Origin: DATAYA01 sp036272815
GTDB lineage: Bacteria > Pseudomonadota > Alphaproteobacteria > Acetobacterales > Acetobacteraceae
Assembly (NCBI GenBank): GCA_036272815.1
Contig: DATAYA010000172.1
Coordinates: forward strand, 1 to 7,272
DNA: 7,272 nucleotides
Direction of reading: 5' to 3'
Shown here: one piece after another, positions 1-6,408 of the stretch
How the letters are laid out: every line of letters starts with the position of its first letter
Numbering within the stretch: position 1 is the stretch's first letter
Position numbers and translations under genes: made by a program
The notes under the pieces: model-generated
What the model was told of the DNA's origin: nothing
What the model saw: the letters and a program-made list of their open reading frames with translations, nothing else
Database searches by the model: none

Positions 1-59
1 GTGCGGAACGTGTCGCTGCTCGCTGATCGCGCGGGCACGCATGGCGCCGTTCATCGTGA

Positions 60-281
60 CCTGCGGCCCTGCTGGCGGTCAGGGCGGGCGGCGATCGCGC
101 CGGCCGGCGAGAGCTTGGTGCCGCCGCCTCTCTCCTGCTGAACCGGACCGGCTTCTGCGCGGCCGTGTTCGCGATCGGCGGCAATGACGAGGCGGCGTGC
201 TTCCCGGCCCTCATATTCGAGGTGACGCTGTCGCTGCTGGTGCGAGGTCGCGACGAGCGGGACGTGACCGGCGCGGCGTGA
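60..281 (+). pseudogene. Possible decayed 3' end of a DUF4386-like membrane protein gene
   Basis: This frame is open from just after an in-frame TGA at 57-59 to a TGA at 279-281. Its last part reads as a hydrophobic segment followed by a charged tail (FPALIFEVTLSLLVRGRDER), which resembles the last transmembrane helix of DUF4386 proteins, where a Pro-Ala-hydrophobic-Glu stretch ends in LLVKG or LLIRG. No ATG precedes it, and all three forward frames are interrupted between bases 1 and 180. If the match is real, this is therefore a fragment or a decayed gene rather than an intact one. The rest of bases 1-317 shows nothing else I can support. Only a few residues support the family call, and chance openness in GC-rich DNA is a real alternative. 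Confidence 0.25.
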
Positions 282-317
282 TGGCGCAAAATCAAGACCT
301 GAAGGAGAGACTCGACC

Positions 318-1295
318 ATGCCCGATCTGCCGATCACCCTGACGCTGGCCGACTACGCGCGCCTGATGCCACTCACGACCGGCGACGTGCGGCCGGACGG
401 CATCGCACTCACGCTGCAACTCGGCCGGCGCGGATCATGGGCGGACCGTGCCGAGATGCTGCATCGCGCGCTGCACGACCCAGCCGTGCAGGGCGGCGAG
501 CAGTCCATGGCCGGGCACCTGATCCGCATCGACCGCGGCGACCGCAGCTATGTGGCCCTTCCTGTCTTCCCGCTGCGCAACTTCACCGCGCGCGACCTCT
601 ACGTGCGCCGGGACGGGCGCATCGGCAGTGCGGCCGATCTCGATGGCGCGCGGATCGGTATGTATGGCTGGGCCAATAGCGGCAGCGTCTGGTATCGTCA
701 TTTCCTGCGCTATCTCGGGGTCGATCTGGGACGCTTGCGCTGGTGGATCGGCCCGGTCGATGAACCGCGTCCGAGCAGCGTCGCGGCCGAATTGCCAGAG
801 GGCGTCTCGCAGCCGGCGCCCGGCACCTCGCTTTCGGACATGCTCGTGCGCGGCGATCTCGATGCGATCTACAGCCCGCCGCGTCCGTGCCTCTATCATC
901 CCGCCGACGGCCCGATCGTGCGGCTGTTTCCCGATTTCCGCAGCCTCGAACAGCGCTATTTCCGCGACACGGGCGCGTTCCCGCCGCAGCATCTGATAGT
1001 GCTGCGCCGGGCGGTGTGGGAGGCCGATCGCCGGATCGCACGGCGACTGACCGATGCGTTTGTCCGCTGCAACGACGCGTTCACCGCATCCCAGCGCGGC
1101 TTCCCGTACGCGTCGCCCTGGCTCGAAGCCGAGCTGGAGGAGACCGCAGCCCTGATGGGCGAGGATTTCCACCCCTACGGTCTGGACGCCAACCGTGCGC
1201 AGATGGAGATGTTCTGCGAGACCGCCTACGCCGCCGGACTGACGCGCCGCCGCGTTGCGGTGGACGACTATTTCGCGGAATTCCTGACGCCGTAG
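318..1295 (+). CDS. 4,5-dihydroxyphthalate decarboxylase-like protein (periplasmic-binding-protein type 2 fold)
   Basis: This 325-residue protein matches the family of Pht5-type 4,5-dihydroxyphthalate decarboxylases, which are cytoplasmic proteins built on the fold of ABC-transporter solute-binding proteins. Family landmarks appear in order: an N-terminal strand with a VRPDGI turn (residues 24-29), VFPLRNF (83-89), the D-L-D-G-A-R-I-G-M-Y segment (107-116), a W-Y-R-H-F-L helix (125-130), the GPVDEPRP loop (145-152), LSDML..GDLDAIYS (172-186), LFPDF (203-207), and RYFRDTGAFP (213-222) leading into a helical C-terminus. There is no signal peptide, so it is not an exported binding protein. The ATG at 318 is preceded by a strong Shine-Dalgarno (AAGGAGAG, 302-309). 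Its 3' end overlaps the convergent hydrolase gene by 28 bp. Many family members are annotated as decarboxylases without tested substrates, so the fold and family are firm and the phthalate substrate is not. Confidence 0.85.
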   Translation: MPDLPITLTLADYARLMPLTTGDVRPDGIALTLQLGRRGSWADRAEMLHRALHDPAVQGGEQSMAGHLIRIDRGDRSYVALPVFPLRNFTARDLYVRRDGRIGSAADLDGARIGMYGWANSGSVWYRHFLRYLGVDLGRLRWWIGPVDEPRPSSVAAELPEGVSQPAPGTSLSDMLVRGDLDAIYSPPRPCLYHPADGPIVRLFPDFRSLEQRYFRDTGAFPPQHLIVLRRAVWEADRRIARRLTDAFVRCNDAFTASQRGFPYASPWLEAELEETAALMGEDFHPYGLDANRAQMEMFCETAYAAGLTRRRVAVDDYFAEFLTP

Positions 1296-2170
1296 TTCGT
1301 TTCGGCCAGGAACCGCAGCAGCGGCGGCGCCACAAGATCAGGAAACTCCTCCGCGACACCGAGCGTGCCTCGTGCCAGCACCTGCCCCTGCACGCCCGGA
1401 ACCGCCACCAGCGCCCGCATCTCGGCCGCCGAGCGCGGCGGCGCGTCGGGCGGCACGAGGGCCAGCAACGGCACTGGCGATGCCTCCGCGAGTGCCAGGA
1501 ACTCGGCGCGGCTGCGCACTGGGTCAAGGCCGCCGGTCACGAAGGCCGCGGAGGCGAACCGGCCGCCGGGGCGCCGCGCGACGGCGATCTTCTCGTCGAG
1601 CAGCGCCGGCGTGAGACGGGCTGCATCCGCGAAGACGTGGCGCCGATACATCATCGCGATTACCGGCCGGGCGGTGTTGAGCCGGTAGAGCGCGGGGCCG
1701 ACCAGCCGCCAGCCGACCACGCGGCGGATGCGGTCCTGGATCGGGGCATGGCGCTGCATCATTGTCGGCAGCGGCCCCCGCCAGGTCGGCGCGATCAGCG
1801 CCACGCGCGTCCAGGTCCCCCGTGCGCGCGCGGCCTCCGCGAGCGCATATCCGGCGGCATGGCCGGTCGCGACCAGCGCCGCGGGGCCGCGCACCTGCTC
1901 GGCCGCGAAATCACGCAGGAACGCGGCAAGCAGGCCGGGCAGGTAGCCGAGGTCGCGGTGCCGGCCGGCGCCGAAGCCGGGCCAGTCGGGGACGATCACC
2001 TGCCACCCGCTCGCGAGCAGCCGCGCCAGCGCCGCCATCTCGCCGCACGACGAGACGGTGCTGAGCGCCGGCAGAAGCACCAGTGGAGGGCCGTCGCCGA
2101 GGCGGTCGAACCGGACCCGGACGGGGCGGCCCTGCCACCGCCAGTCGAACGTGTTCCCGGCGTCGGACAT
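1268..2170 (-). CDS. Alpha/beta-hydrolase-fold protein, probably lacking a catalytic triad
   Basis: The product of about 300 residues has the alpha/beta-hydrolase layout: a PPLVLLPALS strand and oxyanion-type loop (28-37), VIVPDWPGFG (58-67), a nucleophile-elbow position (103-107), a cap region around 130-185, a strand with a possible acid (LLALVPPD, D242), and the terminal EEFPDLV helix (274-280). The elbow reads G-H-A-A-G, so alanine (A105, codon GCC) stands where the nucleophilic serine should be. Near the C-terminus the segment before EEFP reads GTLGVA, with no histidine. An intact frame with these losses suggests a non-hydrolytic or altered role, though the pattern may be typical of its subfamily. 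I chose the ATG at 2170; an in-frame TTG at 2179 is possible. It lies 20 bp after the receiver-domain gene and is probably co-transcribed with it. The stop overlaps the convergent gene's 3' end. Confidence 0.85.
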   Translation of the reverse strand: MSDAGNTFDWRWQGRPVRVRFDRLGDGPPLVLLPALSTVSSCGEMAALARLLASGWQVIVPDWPGFGAGRHRDLGYLPGLLAAFLRDFAAEQVRGPAALVATGHAAGYALAEAARARGTWTRVALIAPTWRGPLPTMMQRHAPIQDRIRRVVGWRLVGPALYRLNTARPVIAMMYRRHVFADAARLTPALLDEKIAVARRPGGRFASAAFVTGGLDPVRSRAEFLALAEASPVPLLALVPPDAPPRSAAEMRALVAVPGVQGQVLARGTLGVAEEFPDLVAPPLLRFLAETNYGVRNSAK

Positions 2171-2190
2171 CTCACGCAAGTGCCAGCCGC

Positions 2191-2562
2191 TCAGGCGGCG
2201 TGGTCGGTGAGCGCGCCCTCCAGCGCGCGGCGCAGCGTGATCTCGTCGTAGGGCTTGCTCACCTGCCGCACCGTCGCAAATGCGTCCGGCACCACGGCGA
2301 GTGCCGCATAGCCGCTGCAGAGCACGATCGGCACACCACGCGCCTGCAGCATCTCGGCCACCGGAAACGCCAGCTCGCCGCGGAGATTGACATCGAGTAC
2401 GGCGCCATCGAGCGTCTCGGCACGGGCAACCGCCATCGCTTCATCGATCCGCGGCACCGGTCCGACGACGGCGCACCCCCAGGAGAGCAGCATCGCTTCG
2501 AGCGCCAATGCGACGAGCCATTCGTCCTCGACGACAAGAATACGGGCGCCTTCAAGTCGCAT
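2191..2562 (-). CDS. Single-domain response regulator (receiver domain, FAT GUY-like)
   Basis: This 123-residue protein is a stand-alone CheY-like receiver with no output domain. Phosphorylation signature residues are present: the acidic pair E12/D13 in ILVVEDE, the phospho-acceptor D57 in VLDVNLRGE, S83 at the switch Ser/Thr position in LCSGY, and K103 followed by proline in SKPY. The DVNLRGE acceptor motif together with SGY on beta-4 matches FAT GUY-type receivers, common in Alphaproteobacteria and often phosphorylated by HWE/HisKA_2 kinases. No kinase gene is in the window, so its partner is encoded elsewhere. I prefer the ATG at 2562, with an AGGTGGA ribosome-binding site about 10 bases upstream; an in-frame TTG at 2592 would add ten residues. 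The gene ends 20 bp before the hydrolase gene, suggesting a two-gene unit. Its signal and target are unknown. Confidence 0.88.
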   Translation of the reverse strand: MRLEGARILVVEDEWLVALALEAMLLSWGCAVVGPVPRIDEAMAVARAETLDGAVLDVNLRGELAFPVAEMLQARGVPIVLCSGYAALAVVPDAFATVRQVSKPYDEITLRRALEGALTDHAA

Positions 2563-2651
2563 ATTGACGAAATCCACCTGTCCGCGGCGCAATATTTCCG
2601 CAAGATCAGGTCAACGCACGCAGACCGGGCCTGGGTTGCGCCCGTGCCCGC

Positions 2652-3428
2652 TCAAGCGGAGGTGAGCCGGAATCGCGTGGTGCTGTCCAGGTCGTCGCCG
2701 AACCAGGCGTCGATCGCGGCTTCGCGCGGGCCGAGCGGGACCGGCATCCCGGCAGGATCGAGGCGCATTGGCGTGTCGTGGCCGGGCACCAGGATGCTGC
2801 CGGGGCGGGCGTGCCACAGCGCCCAGATGTGCTCGATGCTGGCACGGCTGACCGCCGGGTCAAAGGTCATGTCGGCGGTGCGGGAGAGCAGCTCGGCCCG
2901 ATTCTTGGCGGCATCGCCGGTGAAGATGACATCGTATCTGCCCATGTCGAGCACGAAGACCAGGTGTCCCGGCGTATGGCCGGGTGCTGCATGGGCGAGC
3001 AGGCCGGGGGGCACCGTCTGCCGAGGCCGCACCAGCCGGCACCGGTCGAGGTCGCGCAGCGCACGGACGTAGAGTTCCGGCACCGGCGTCTCGCCGTCCG
3101 GCTGCCCCACCGCCCAGTCGAGTTCCGCATCCCCGATCCAGACCTCCGCACGCGGGAAGAGCACCCAGTTGATCGCGTGGTCCCAATGCGCGTGAGTGAG
3201 CACGACATCGGTGACGTCGCCCGGGCGGAGGCCGTGGCGGGCGAGACCGTCGATCAGCAGGCTGCGTTGCGCGAACCCGCCGACGTCGATCAGGGCGATG
3301 CGGCCGGCGCCGCGCAGCAGCGCGATCGTGCTCCAACCGAGACCGCCGTGGCAGACCGACTTGCCGGGATAGCCGGTCACCAGGATGTCGATGGCGATGC
3401 CGCCTGCCGTGGCCAGGCTGGTGTTCAT
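2652..3428 (-). CDS. MBL-fold metallo-hydrolase
   Basis: This 258-residue protein belongs to the metallo-beta-lactamase superfamily and carries a complete dinuclear metal site. The THAHWDH motif supplies H79, H81, D83 and H84; H151 lies in the PGHTPGH motif; D172 is in FTGDA; and H217 is in VPGHD. The N-terminal strands (IDILVTGYPG, IALIDVGG) fit a compact single-domain hydrolase. Length and layout resemble the AHL-lactonase and glyoxalase-II-like branches, so it probably opens a lactone or hydrolyses a thioester or ester. The sequence does not identify the substrate. There is no signal peptide, so it should be cytoplasmic. The ATG at 3428 has only a weak upstream Shine-Dalgarno. The gene sits 179 bp downstream of the aldo/keto reductase and 89 bp upstream of the receiver gene, all in the same direction, so co-transcription is possible but not evident. 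Confidence 0.88.
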   Translation of the reverse strand: MNTSLATAGGIAIDILVTGYPGKSVCHGGLGWSTIALLRGAGRIALIDVGGFAQRSLLIDGLARHGLRPGDVTDVVLTHAHWDHAINWVLFPRAEVWIGDAELDWAVGQPDGETPVPELYVRALRDLDRCRLVRPRQTVPPGLLAHAAPGHTPGHLVFVLDMGRYDVIFTGDAAKNRAELLSRTADMTFDPAVSRASIEHIWALWHARPGSILVPGHDTPMRLDPAGMPVPLGPREAAIDAWFGDDLDSTTRFRLTSA

Positions 3429-3494
3429 GGCCCGACTGTGCGGCGGGACCGAACGGGGCGCAACGCGGTCCGCGACGGCGGCGTACGATCAGTG

Positions 3495-3531
3495 CAGCAC
3501 GGGTGCTGACATCGCCACGCCGCAGGTGGCG
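3495..3531. repeat. Two adjacent short inverted repeats between aldo/keto reductase and MBL genes
   Basis: CAGCAC (3495-3500) is mirrored by GTGCTG (3503-3508), and just beyond it CGCCAC (3513-3518) is mirrored by GTGGCG (3526-3531). Both lie in the 179-bp gap between the end of the aldo/keto reductase gene and the start of the MBL gene. Either could form a small hairpin in RNA, or the first could be an operator for the MBL gene. No T-tract follows either repeat, so a classical terminator is not supported, and six-base arms arise easily by chance in GC-rich DNA. Confidence 0.25.
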
Positions 3532-3607
3532 CTGGAGGCGAACGCGTGAGAGAGCGGGCGAACCGTGCTGACCCGTCGGGAGGAGACGGACCTAAAGCGG
3601 TGGCGCG

Positions 3608-4621
3608 TCAGCCGTCGTGCGCGACCCGCCCCTCGATCGGATACGCCGGATCGTTCCGCCCCGCCGCCGCCGGGTGCCCCGCGGTGACGATCGCATCCAC
3701 CGCCGCCTCGTCCTCGGCGCCGAGCCGCACATCCAGCGCCGCGACATAGGCCGCCCATTGCGCCTCCGTCCGCGGCCCCGCGATCACCGAGGCGATCAGC
3801 CGGTTGCGCAGCACCCAGGCGACCGCGAAGGCGGCCGGCTCGATCCCCCGCGAGCGGGCGTGCTCGGCGATGGAAGCTGCGGCACGCAGGTTGTCGGGAG
3901 ACCATTGCGTCTCCATCAGCCGGCGGTCCTGCCGCCCCGCGCGCGAGCCCGCCTCGGGAGCCGCGTCGGGCGCATACTTGCCGGTCAGCACGCCGCGCGC
4001 GAGCGGGCTATACGGCACCACGCCGAGCCCGAGGGCAGCGCAGGCGGGCAGTTGCTCGACCTCCGCGCGGCGGTCGAGGGCGCTGTAATAGGGCTGGCTC
4101 GCCACCGGCCGGTCAATGCCCGCTTGGTCGCACAGACGGCAGATCTCGGCGATGCGCCAGGCGCGGTGGTTGGAGACCGCGAAGTGCCGGATCTTTCCGG
4201 CCCGCACCAGGTCGGCGGTCGCGCGCACCGAGACTTCAAGCGGCGTCGCATGGTCCTCCTTGTGCCAGTAGAGGACATCGATCGCCTCGACGCCGAGCCG
4301 CTTCAGGCTCGCCTCCGCGGCGCGCTGGATGTGCAGGCGCGAGAGGCCGGCATTGTTGGCCCCGCCCGCCTCGGTCCGGTTGGCGAGCTTGGTCGCCAGC
4401 ACCCAGTCGGCGCGGTGCGGCGCGATCGCGCGGCCCACCACTTCCTCCGACCGGCCGCCGGCATAGGCGTCGGCGGTGTCGATGAAGTTGACGCCGCGCT
4501 CGCGCGCATCGGCGATGATGCGAGCGGCGGTCGGCTCGTCGGTCTGGGCGCCGAACATCATGGCGCCGAGGCAGAGCCGCGAGACGCGGATGCCGCTGCG
4601 GCCGAGGATCGCGTGGTGCAT
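3608..4621 (-). CDS. Aldo/keto reductase
   Basis: This 337-residue NAD(P)H-dependent oxidoreductase of the aldo/keto reductase superfamily is full length, with a TIM-barrel layout. The catalytic tetrad is visible: D48 and Y53 in FIDTADAY, K78 in LATKLA, and H120 in LYWHKED. Other landmarks are the N-terminal LGRSGIRVSRLCLGAMMFG hairpin and first strand, the SNHRAW loop after the AVSN strand (148-155), Q176 with the following PYYS, VPYSPLARGVLTGKY near 207-221, and a cofactor-loop region reading SVIAGPRT. It resembles the oxidoreductase (AKR11/12-like) branch that reduces aldehydes or ketones, including sugar-derived ones. The substrate cannot be read from sequence. The ATG at 4621 is supported by a GGAGAT ribosome-binding site a few bases upstream. 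It lies downstream of a broken dadA-like gene with about 350 bp of unexplained DNA between them. Confidence 0.93.
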   Translation of the reverse strand: MHHAILGRSGIRVSRLCLGAMMFGAQTDEPTAARIIADARERGVNFIDTADAYAGGRSEEVVGRAIAPHRADWVLATKLANRTEAGGANNAGLSRLHIQRAAEASLKRLGVEAIDVLYWHKEDHATPLEVSVRATADLVRAGKIRHFAVSNHRAWRIAEICRLCDQAGIDRPVASQPYYSALDRRAEVEQLPACAALGLGVVPYSPLARGVLTGKYAPDAAPEAGSRAGRQDRRLMETQWSPDNLRAAASIAEHARSRGIEPAAFAVAWVLRNRLIASVIAGPRTEAQWAAYVAALDVRLGAEDEAAVDAIVTAGHPAAAGRNDPAYPIEGRVAHDG

Positions 4622-4976
4622 GGGTCATCTCCGCGTGGGGTTCCGGCGCCGCGCCCGCGGCGCGCCAGATGGCAGCATTGCCCGCCCCTCGGCGGCAGGG
4701 AAGCGGTCGCGGGCGAGGCTATCATGCTCCTTGGCCGCATCCCCGCCGAGCAGCCGGTGCGCAGCAACAAGCAAGCGTAGGACGGCGCGTCCTCCAGCGT
4801 CCGCACGATCGCGGGAGCCGCCCCGGCATCGGCGCAGGAACGGCGGGCGATGGCCTTGATGCCGCCCCGGCCGGCAAGAACCGCCGGAAGGTGTCCGCCA
4901 GCCCCGCCATGTGATGTGCCGGCACCACCTCTATCGATGCGTGTGCGCCTTTCGGAATGGTGTCGTTCGCGGCGGT
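4622..4976. other. Gene-poor stretch between aldo/keto reductase start and dadA-like remnant
   Basis: About 350 bp without a recognisable gene. On the minus strand the reading frame of the dadA-like remnant continues past the last homologous residues (GSYSRS) into a non-homologous tail containing HHMAGLADTFRRFLP, then becomes arginine- and proline-rich and stops only at 4722. Another minus frame stops with a TGA six bases before the aldo/keto reductase ATG but has no recognisable protein. A perfect 8-bp inverted repeat, GCGCCGCG (4646-4653) against CGCGGCGC (4656-4663), lies in the leader of the aldo/keto reductase gene. The stretch probably contains debris of the broken gene plus the reductase promoter. 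No convincing -35/-10 pair was found. Confidence 0.4.
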
Positions 4977-5503
4977 GCTGCGCGAATAGCTGCCCAACGC
5001 GAGCACCACCGCGTCGGCCGGGACCGAGGCGCCGCTCGCGACCACGCCTGTCAGCCGTCCGCCTTCGGCCGTGATCCGCTCGACCGCGGTGCCGTAGCGG
5101 AACGCGACGCCCGCCTCCGCGGCGGTGGCGCCAAGGCGGCGCGTGAACAGATGCGCGTCGCCGGTCTCGTCGCCGGGCAGGCGCAGGCCGCCGAGAAAAT
5201 GCGACGCGGTCAGCGCCAGCGCCGGCTCGGCCGCGATGCAGCCGCCGCGGTCGAGCACCTCGTACGGCACGCCACCCTCATCGAGGACCCGCGTGTCCTC
5301 CGGGATTTGGGCAATCTGCTTGCGGGTGCGAAAGAGCTGCAGAGTGCCGAATAGCCGGGCGAGACCTGCCCCGCGTTCGCGAAGCTCGTCTCCATCCCGG
5401 CGTCCGGCTGGCGATCGATCACTGTGACCGCGTGGCCGGCTCGGGCGAGGTAGTAGGCCGAGGTGGTTCCGACCACGCCGGCGCCGAGGACGACGACCCG
5501 CAA
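4977..5503 (-). pseudogene. dadA: Broken D-amino-acid dehydrogenase (DadA-like) gene
   Basis: Two consecutive pieces of a DadA-type FAD oxidoreductase lie in different frames. The first (5503 to about 5348, TTG start) encodes the FAD-binding N-terminus: the GAGVVG dinucleotide-binding loop, VTVIDRQPDAGMETS and ANAGQVSPGYS. The frame then shifts at about 5348 directly into GTLQLFRT, continuing through GVPYEVLD, GGLRLPGDETGD, LFTRRL and VVLALGSYS, ending near 4980. Compared with DadA as I remember it from E. coli, about 80-85 residues between PGY and GTLQLF are missing and everything after the GSYS strand is gone, so roughly half the enzyme is lost. Functional DadA oxidatively deaminates D-amino acids at the inner membrane; this copy cannot. 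The gene starts 12 bp after the EthD stop, so the two were probably one operon. The junction is sharp, pointing to deletion rather than slow decay. The symbol marks the closest relative only. Confidence 0.85.
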
Positions 5504-5515
5504 GGCGGCGCGAGC

Positions 5516-5827
5516 CTAGGAGAGCACCTCGTTGACCTGCACGATCGGCTGCGCATCGGTGAAGTTGGGCACGTCGCCCATCACCTCGCGCCCGTGCTTG
5601 GAGACCCCCTCCTGGAACGCCTCGGTGGAGGCGAAGCGCAGCACCGCCATCATGCCGTAGAGGGGGGCGGCGCCACCGGGGCCGGGAAGGCCCTTGAGCA
5701 CCGTCGCATCCTGCATCCCGCACGGCGTCCAGCGGTCGCGCACTAGGGGCATGTGGGATTTCATGTAGTAGTCGAGGTCGAACTTGTTCTCGGGCCTGAT
5801 CGGGTACATCACCGTGACGATGACCAT
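5516..5827 (-). CDS. EthD-family protein (dimeric alpha/beta barrel)
   Basis: This 103-residue protein fits the EthD family, small ferredoxin-like dimeric alpha/beta-barrel proteins. Visible features are the first strand (MVIVTVMYP), the Asp-Tyr-Tyr plus KSHMPLV helix (residues 19-29) with the conserved His25-Met-Pro, a middle strand pair (LYGMMAVLRF), a helix (STEAFQEGV), and the C-terminal M-x-D-V-P-N-F-T plus VQVNEV strand. The name comes from a gene in an ether-degradation cluster; most members have no proven reaction and are thought to act in degradation or as small-molecule-binding accessory proteins. The ATG at 5827 is set by an AAGGAA ribosome-binding site about 8 bases upstream, and the family's normal length agrees; a longer frame reaching 6124 is arginine-rich and not credible. 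It leads the broken dadA-like gene by 12 bp and diverges from the DUF1491 gene across 94 bp. Confidence 0.88.
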   Translation of the reverse strand: MVIVTVMYPIRPENKFDLDYYMKSHMPLVRDRWTPCGMQDATVLKGLPGPGGAAPLYGMMAVLRFASTEAFQEGVSKHGREVMGDVPNFTDAQPIVQVNEVLS

Positions 5828-5921
5828 CGGCGTTTTCCTTGGGCTTGGGCCGCCTGTCAGCGTCGCCGCAGCGCCGGCCCGGCGCAAGGGGCTCGTGCGA
5901 TGACGGGTCGCTGAGCCGCGG
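5828..5921. promoter_or_regulatory. Divergent intergenic region between EthD-family and DUF1491 genes
   Basis: The 94 bp separate two start codons pointing away from each other, so promoters for one or both genes should lie here. The part next to the EthD gene holds its ribosome-binding site (AAGGAA on the minus strand). I see no clear -35/-10 pair or operator, so this assignment rests on gene geometry alone. Confidence 0.4.
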
Positions 5922-6257
5922 ATGGCGGAGCCGCGGGTCAAGGCGGGCCTGTGGGTGAGCATGGCGCTGCGGCTCGGCGATGCCGACGGGCGGCCAGGTG
6001 CGGTGCTGCGCCGCGGCGACGCCGATGCAGGCGGGGTGCTGGTGGTGCTGCGCGGCCGCGAAGGGTTCTGCGTACTGGCGCAGGCGCGCGACGCGGTGGG
6101 GGAACCGGCCTGGGTGCGCGGCACCGGCGCGACGCCGGTCGGGCAGGAAGCGGCGGACGCCTATGTCGCGCGGCAGGTCGGACGCGACCCCGACCTCTGG
6201 GTGCTCGAGTTTCCAGCCCCTGACCTGCGGCCGCCATTCGAGGCGCGGCTTCTGTAG
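5922..6257 (+). CDS. DUF1491 family protein
   Basis: This 111-residue protein of unknown function belongs to the DUF1491 family, which is largely alphaproteobacterial. Family features are the opening RVKAGLWVSMALR strand (5-17), the RRGDADAGGVLVVLRG core (30-45), a further strand with VLAQAR (51-56), AWVRGTG (63-69), and the ending AADAYVARQVGRDPDLWVLE (77-96) followed by DLRPPFE. It is full length for the family, has no signal peptide or membrane segment, and is probably cytoplasmic. The ATG at 5922 has a poor Shine-Dalgarno but begins exactly where the family similarity starts. It stands alone on the plus strand, 151 bp before the OmpA-type gene, which has its own leader. Nothing in the context indicates its role. 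Confidence 0.88.
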   Translation: MAEPRVKAGLWVSMALRLGDADGRPGAVLRRGDADAGGVLVVLRGREGFCVLAQARDAVGEPAWVRGTGATPVGQEAADAYVARQVGRDPDLWVLEFPAPDLRPPFEARLL

Positions 6258-6408
6258 GCGGAGCGGTGCCCGCCACACTGTTGCGGATTGGCCACAAAAG
6301 CCGGAAATTCGCATGGCACAACGGAGAGCGGGTAGGGAAGACTGGTCTGGCAACCGGAATGGGCGACGTTAGGGGCACGCCCGGCTTGGGCACGACAGGG
6401 GATCGAGG
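6258..6408 (+). promoter_or_regulatory. Leader region of the OmpA-family gene
   Basis: This 151-bp gap is locally less GC-rich around 6285-6345 and should contain the promoter of the outer-membrane protein gene. A ribosome-binding site, AGGGGA (6397-6402), precedes the ATG at 6409 with six bases of spacing. A TTGCGG at 6281-6286 with an AT-richer patch about 17 bases on is the best -35/-10 guess, but it matches the consensus poorly. Confidence 0.45.

Noticed and set aside
887..2251. Plus-strand open frame of 454 codons spanning the convergent junction
   Set aside because: It crosses two well-supported genes in other frames, is Arg/Pro-rich and matches no family.
2083..3072. Plus-strand open frame of 329 codons
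   Set aside because: It is antisense to the receiver and MBL genes, which carry clear active-site motifs; it is a GC-driven shadow.
3513..3531. Hairpin as a rho-independent terminator for the aldo/keto reductase
   Set aside because: The stem is only six pairs with no T-tract on either strand; kept only as a low-confidence repeat.
3617..4780. Long plus-strand open frame (387 codons) opposite the aldo/keto reductase gene
   Set aside because: It is the antisense shadow of a gene with a complete catalytic tetrad; its translation is Arg/Ala/Gly-rich with no recognisable domain.
6281..6310. Sigma-70 promoter for the OmpA-type gene
   Set aside because: Both hexamers match the consensus at only about half of their positions, too weak for a separate call.
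4722..6353. Minus-strand open frame of 543 codons
   Set aside because: Only its middle part (about 5348-4980) is real DadA sequence. The upstream half is an out-of-frame reading across the EthD gene and antisense to DUF1491, so it is not one protein.
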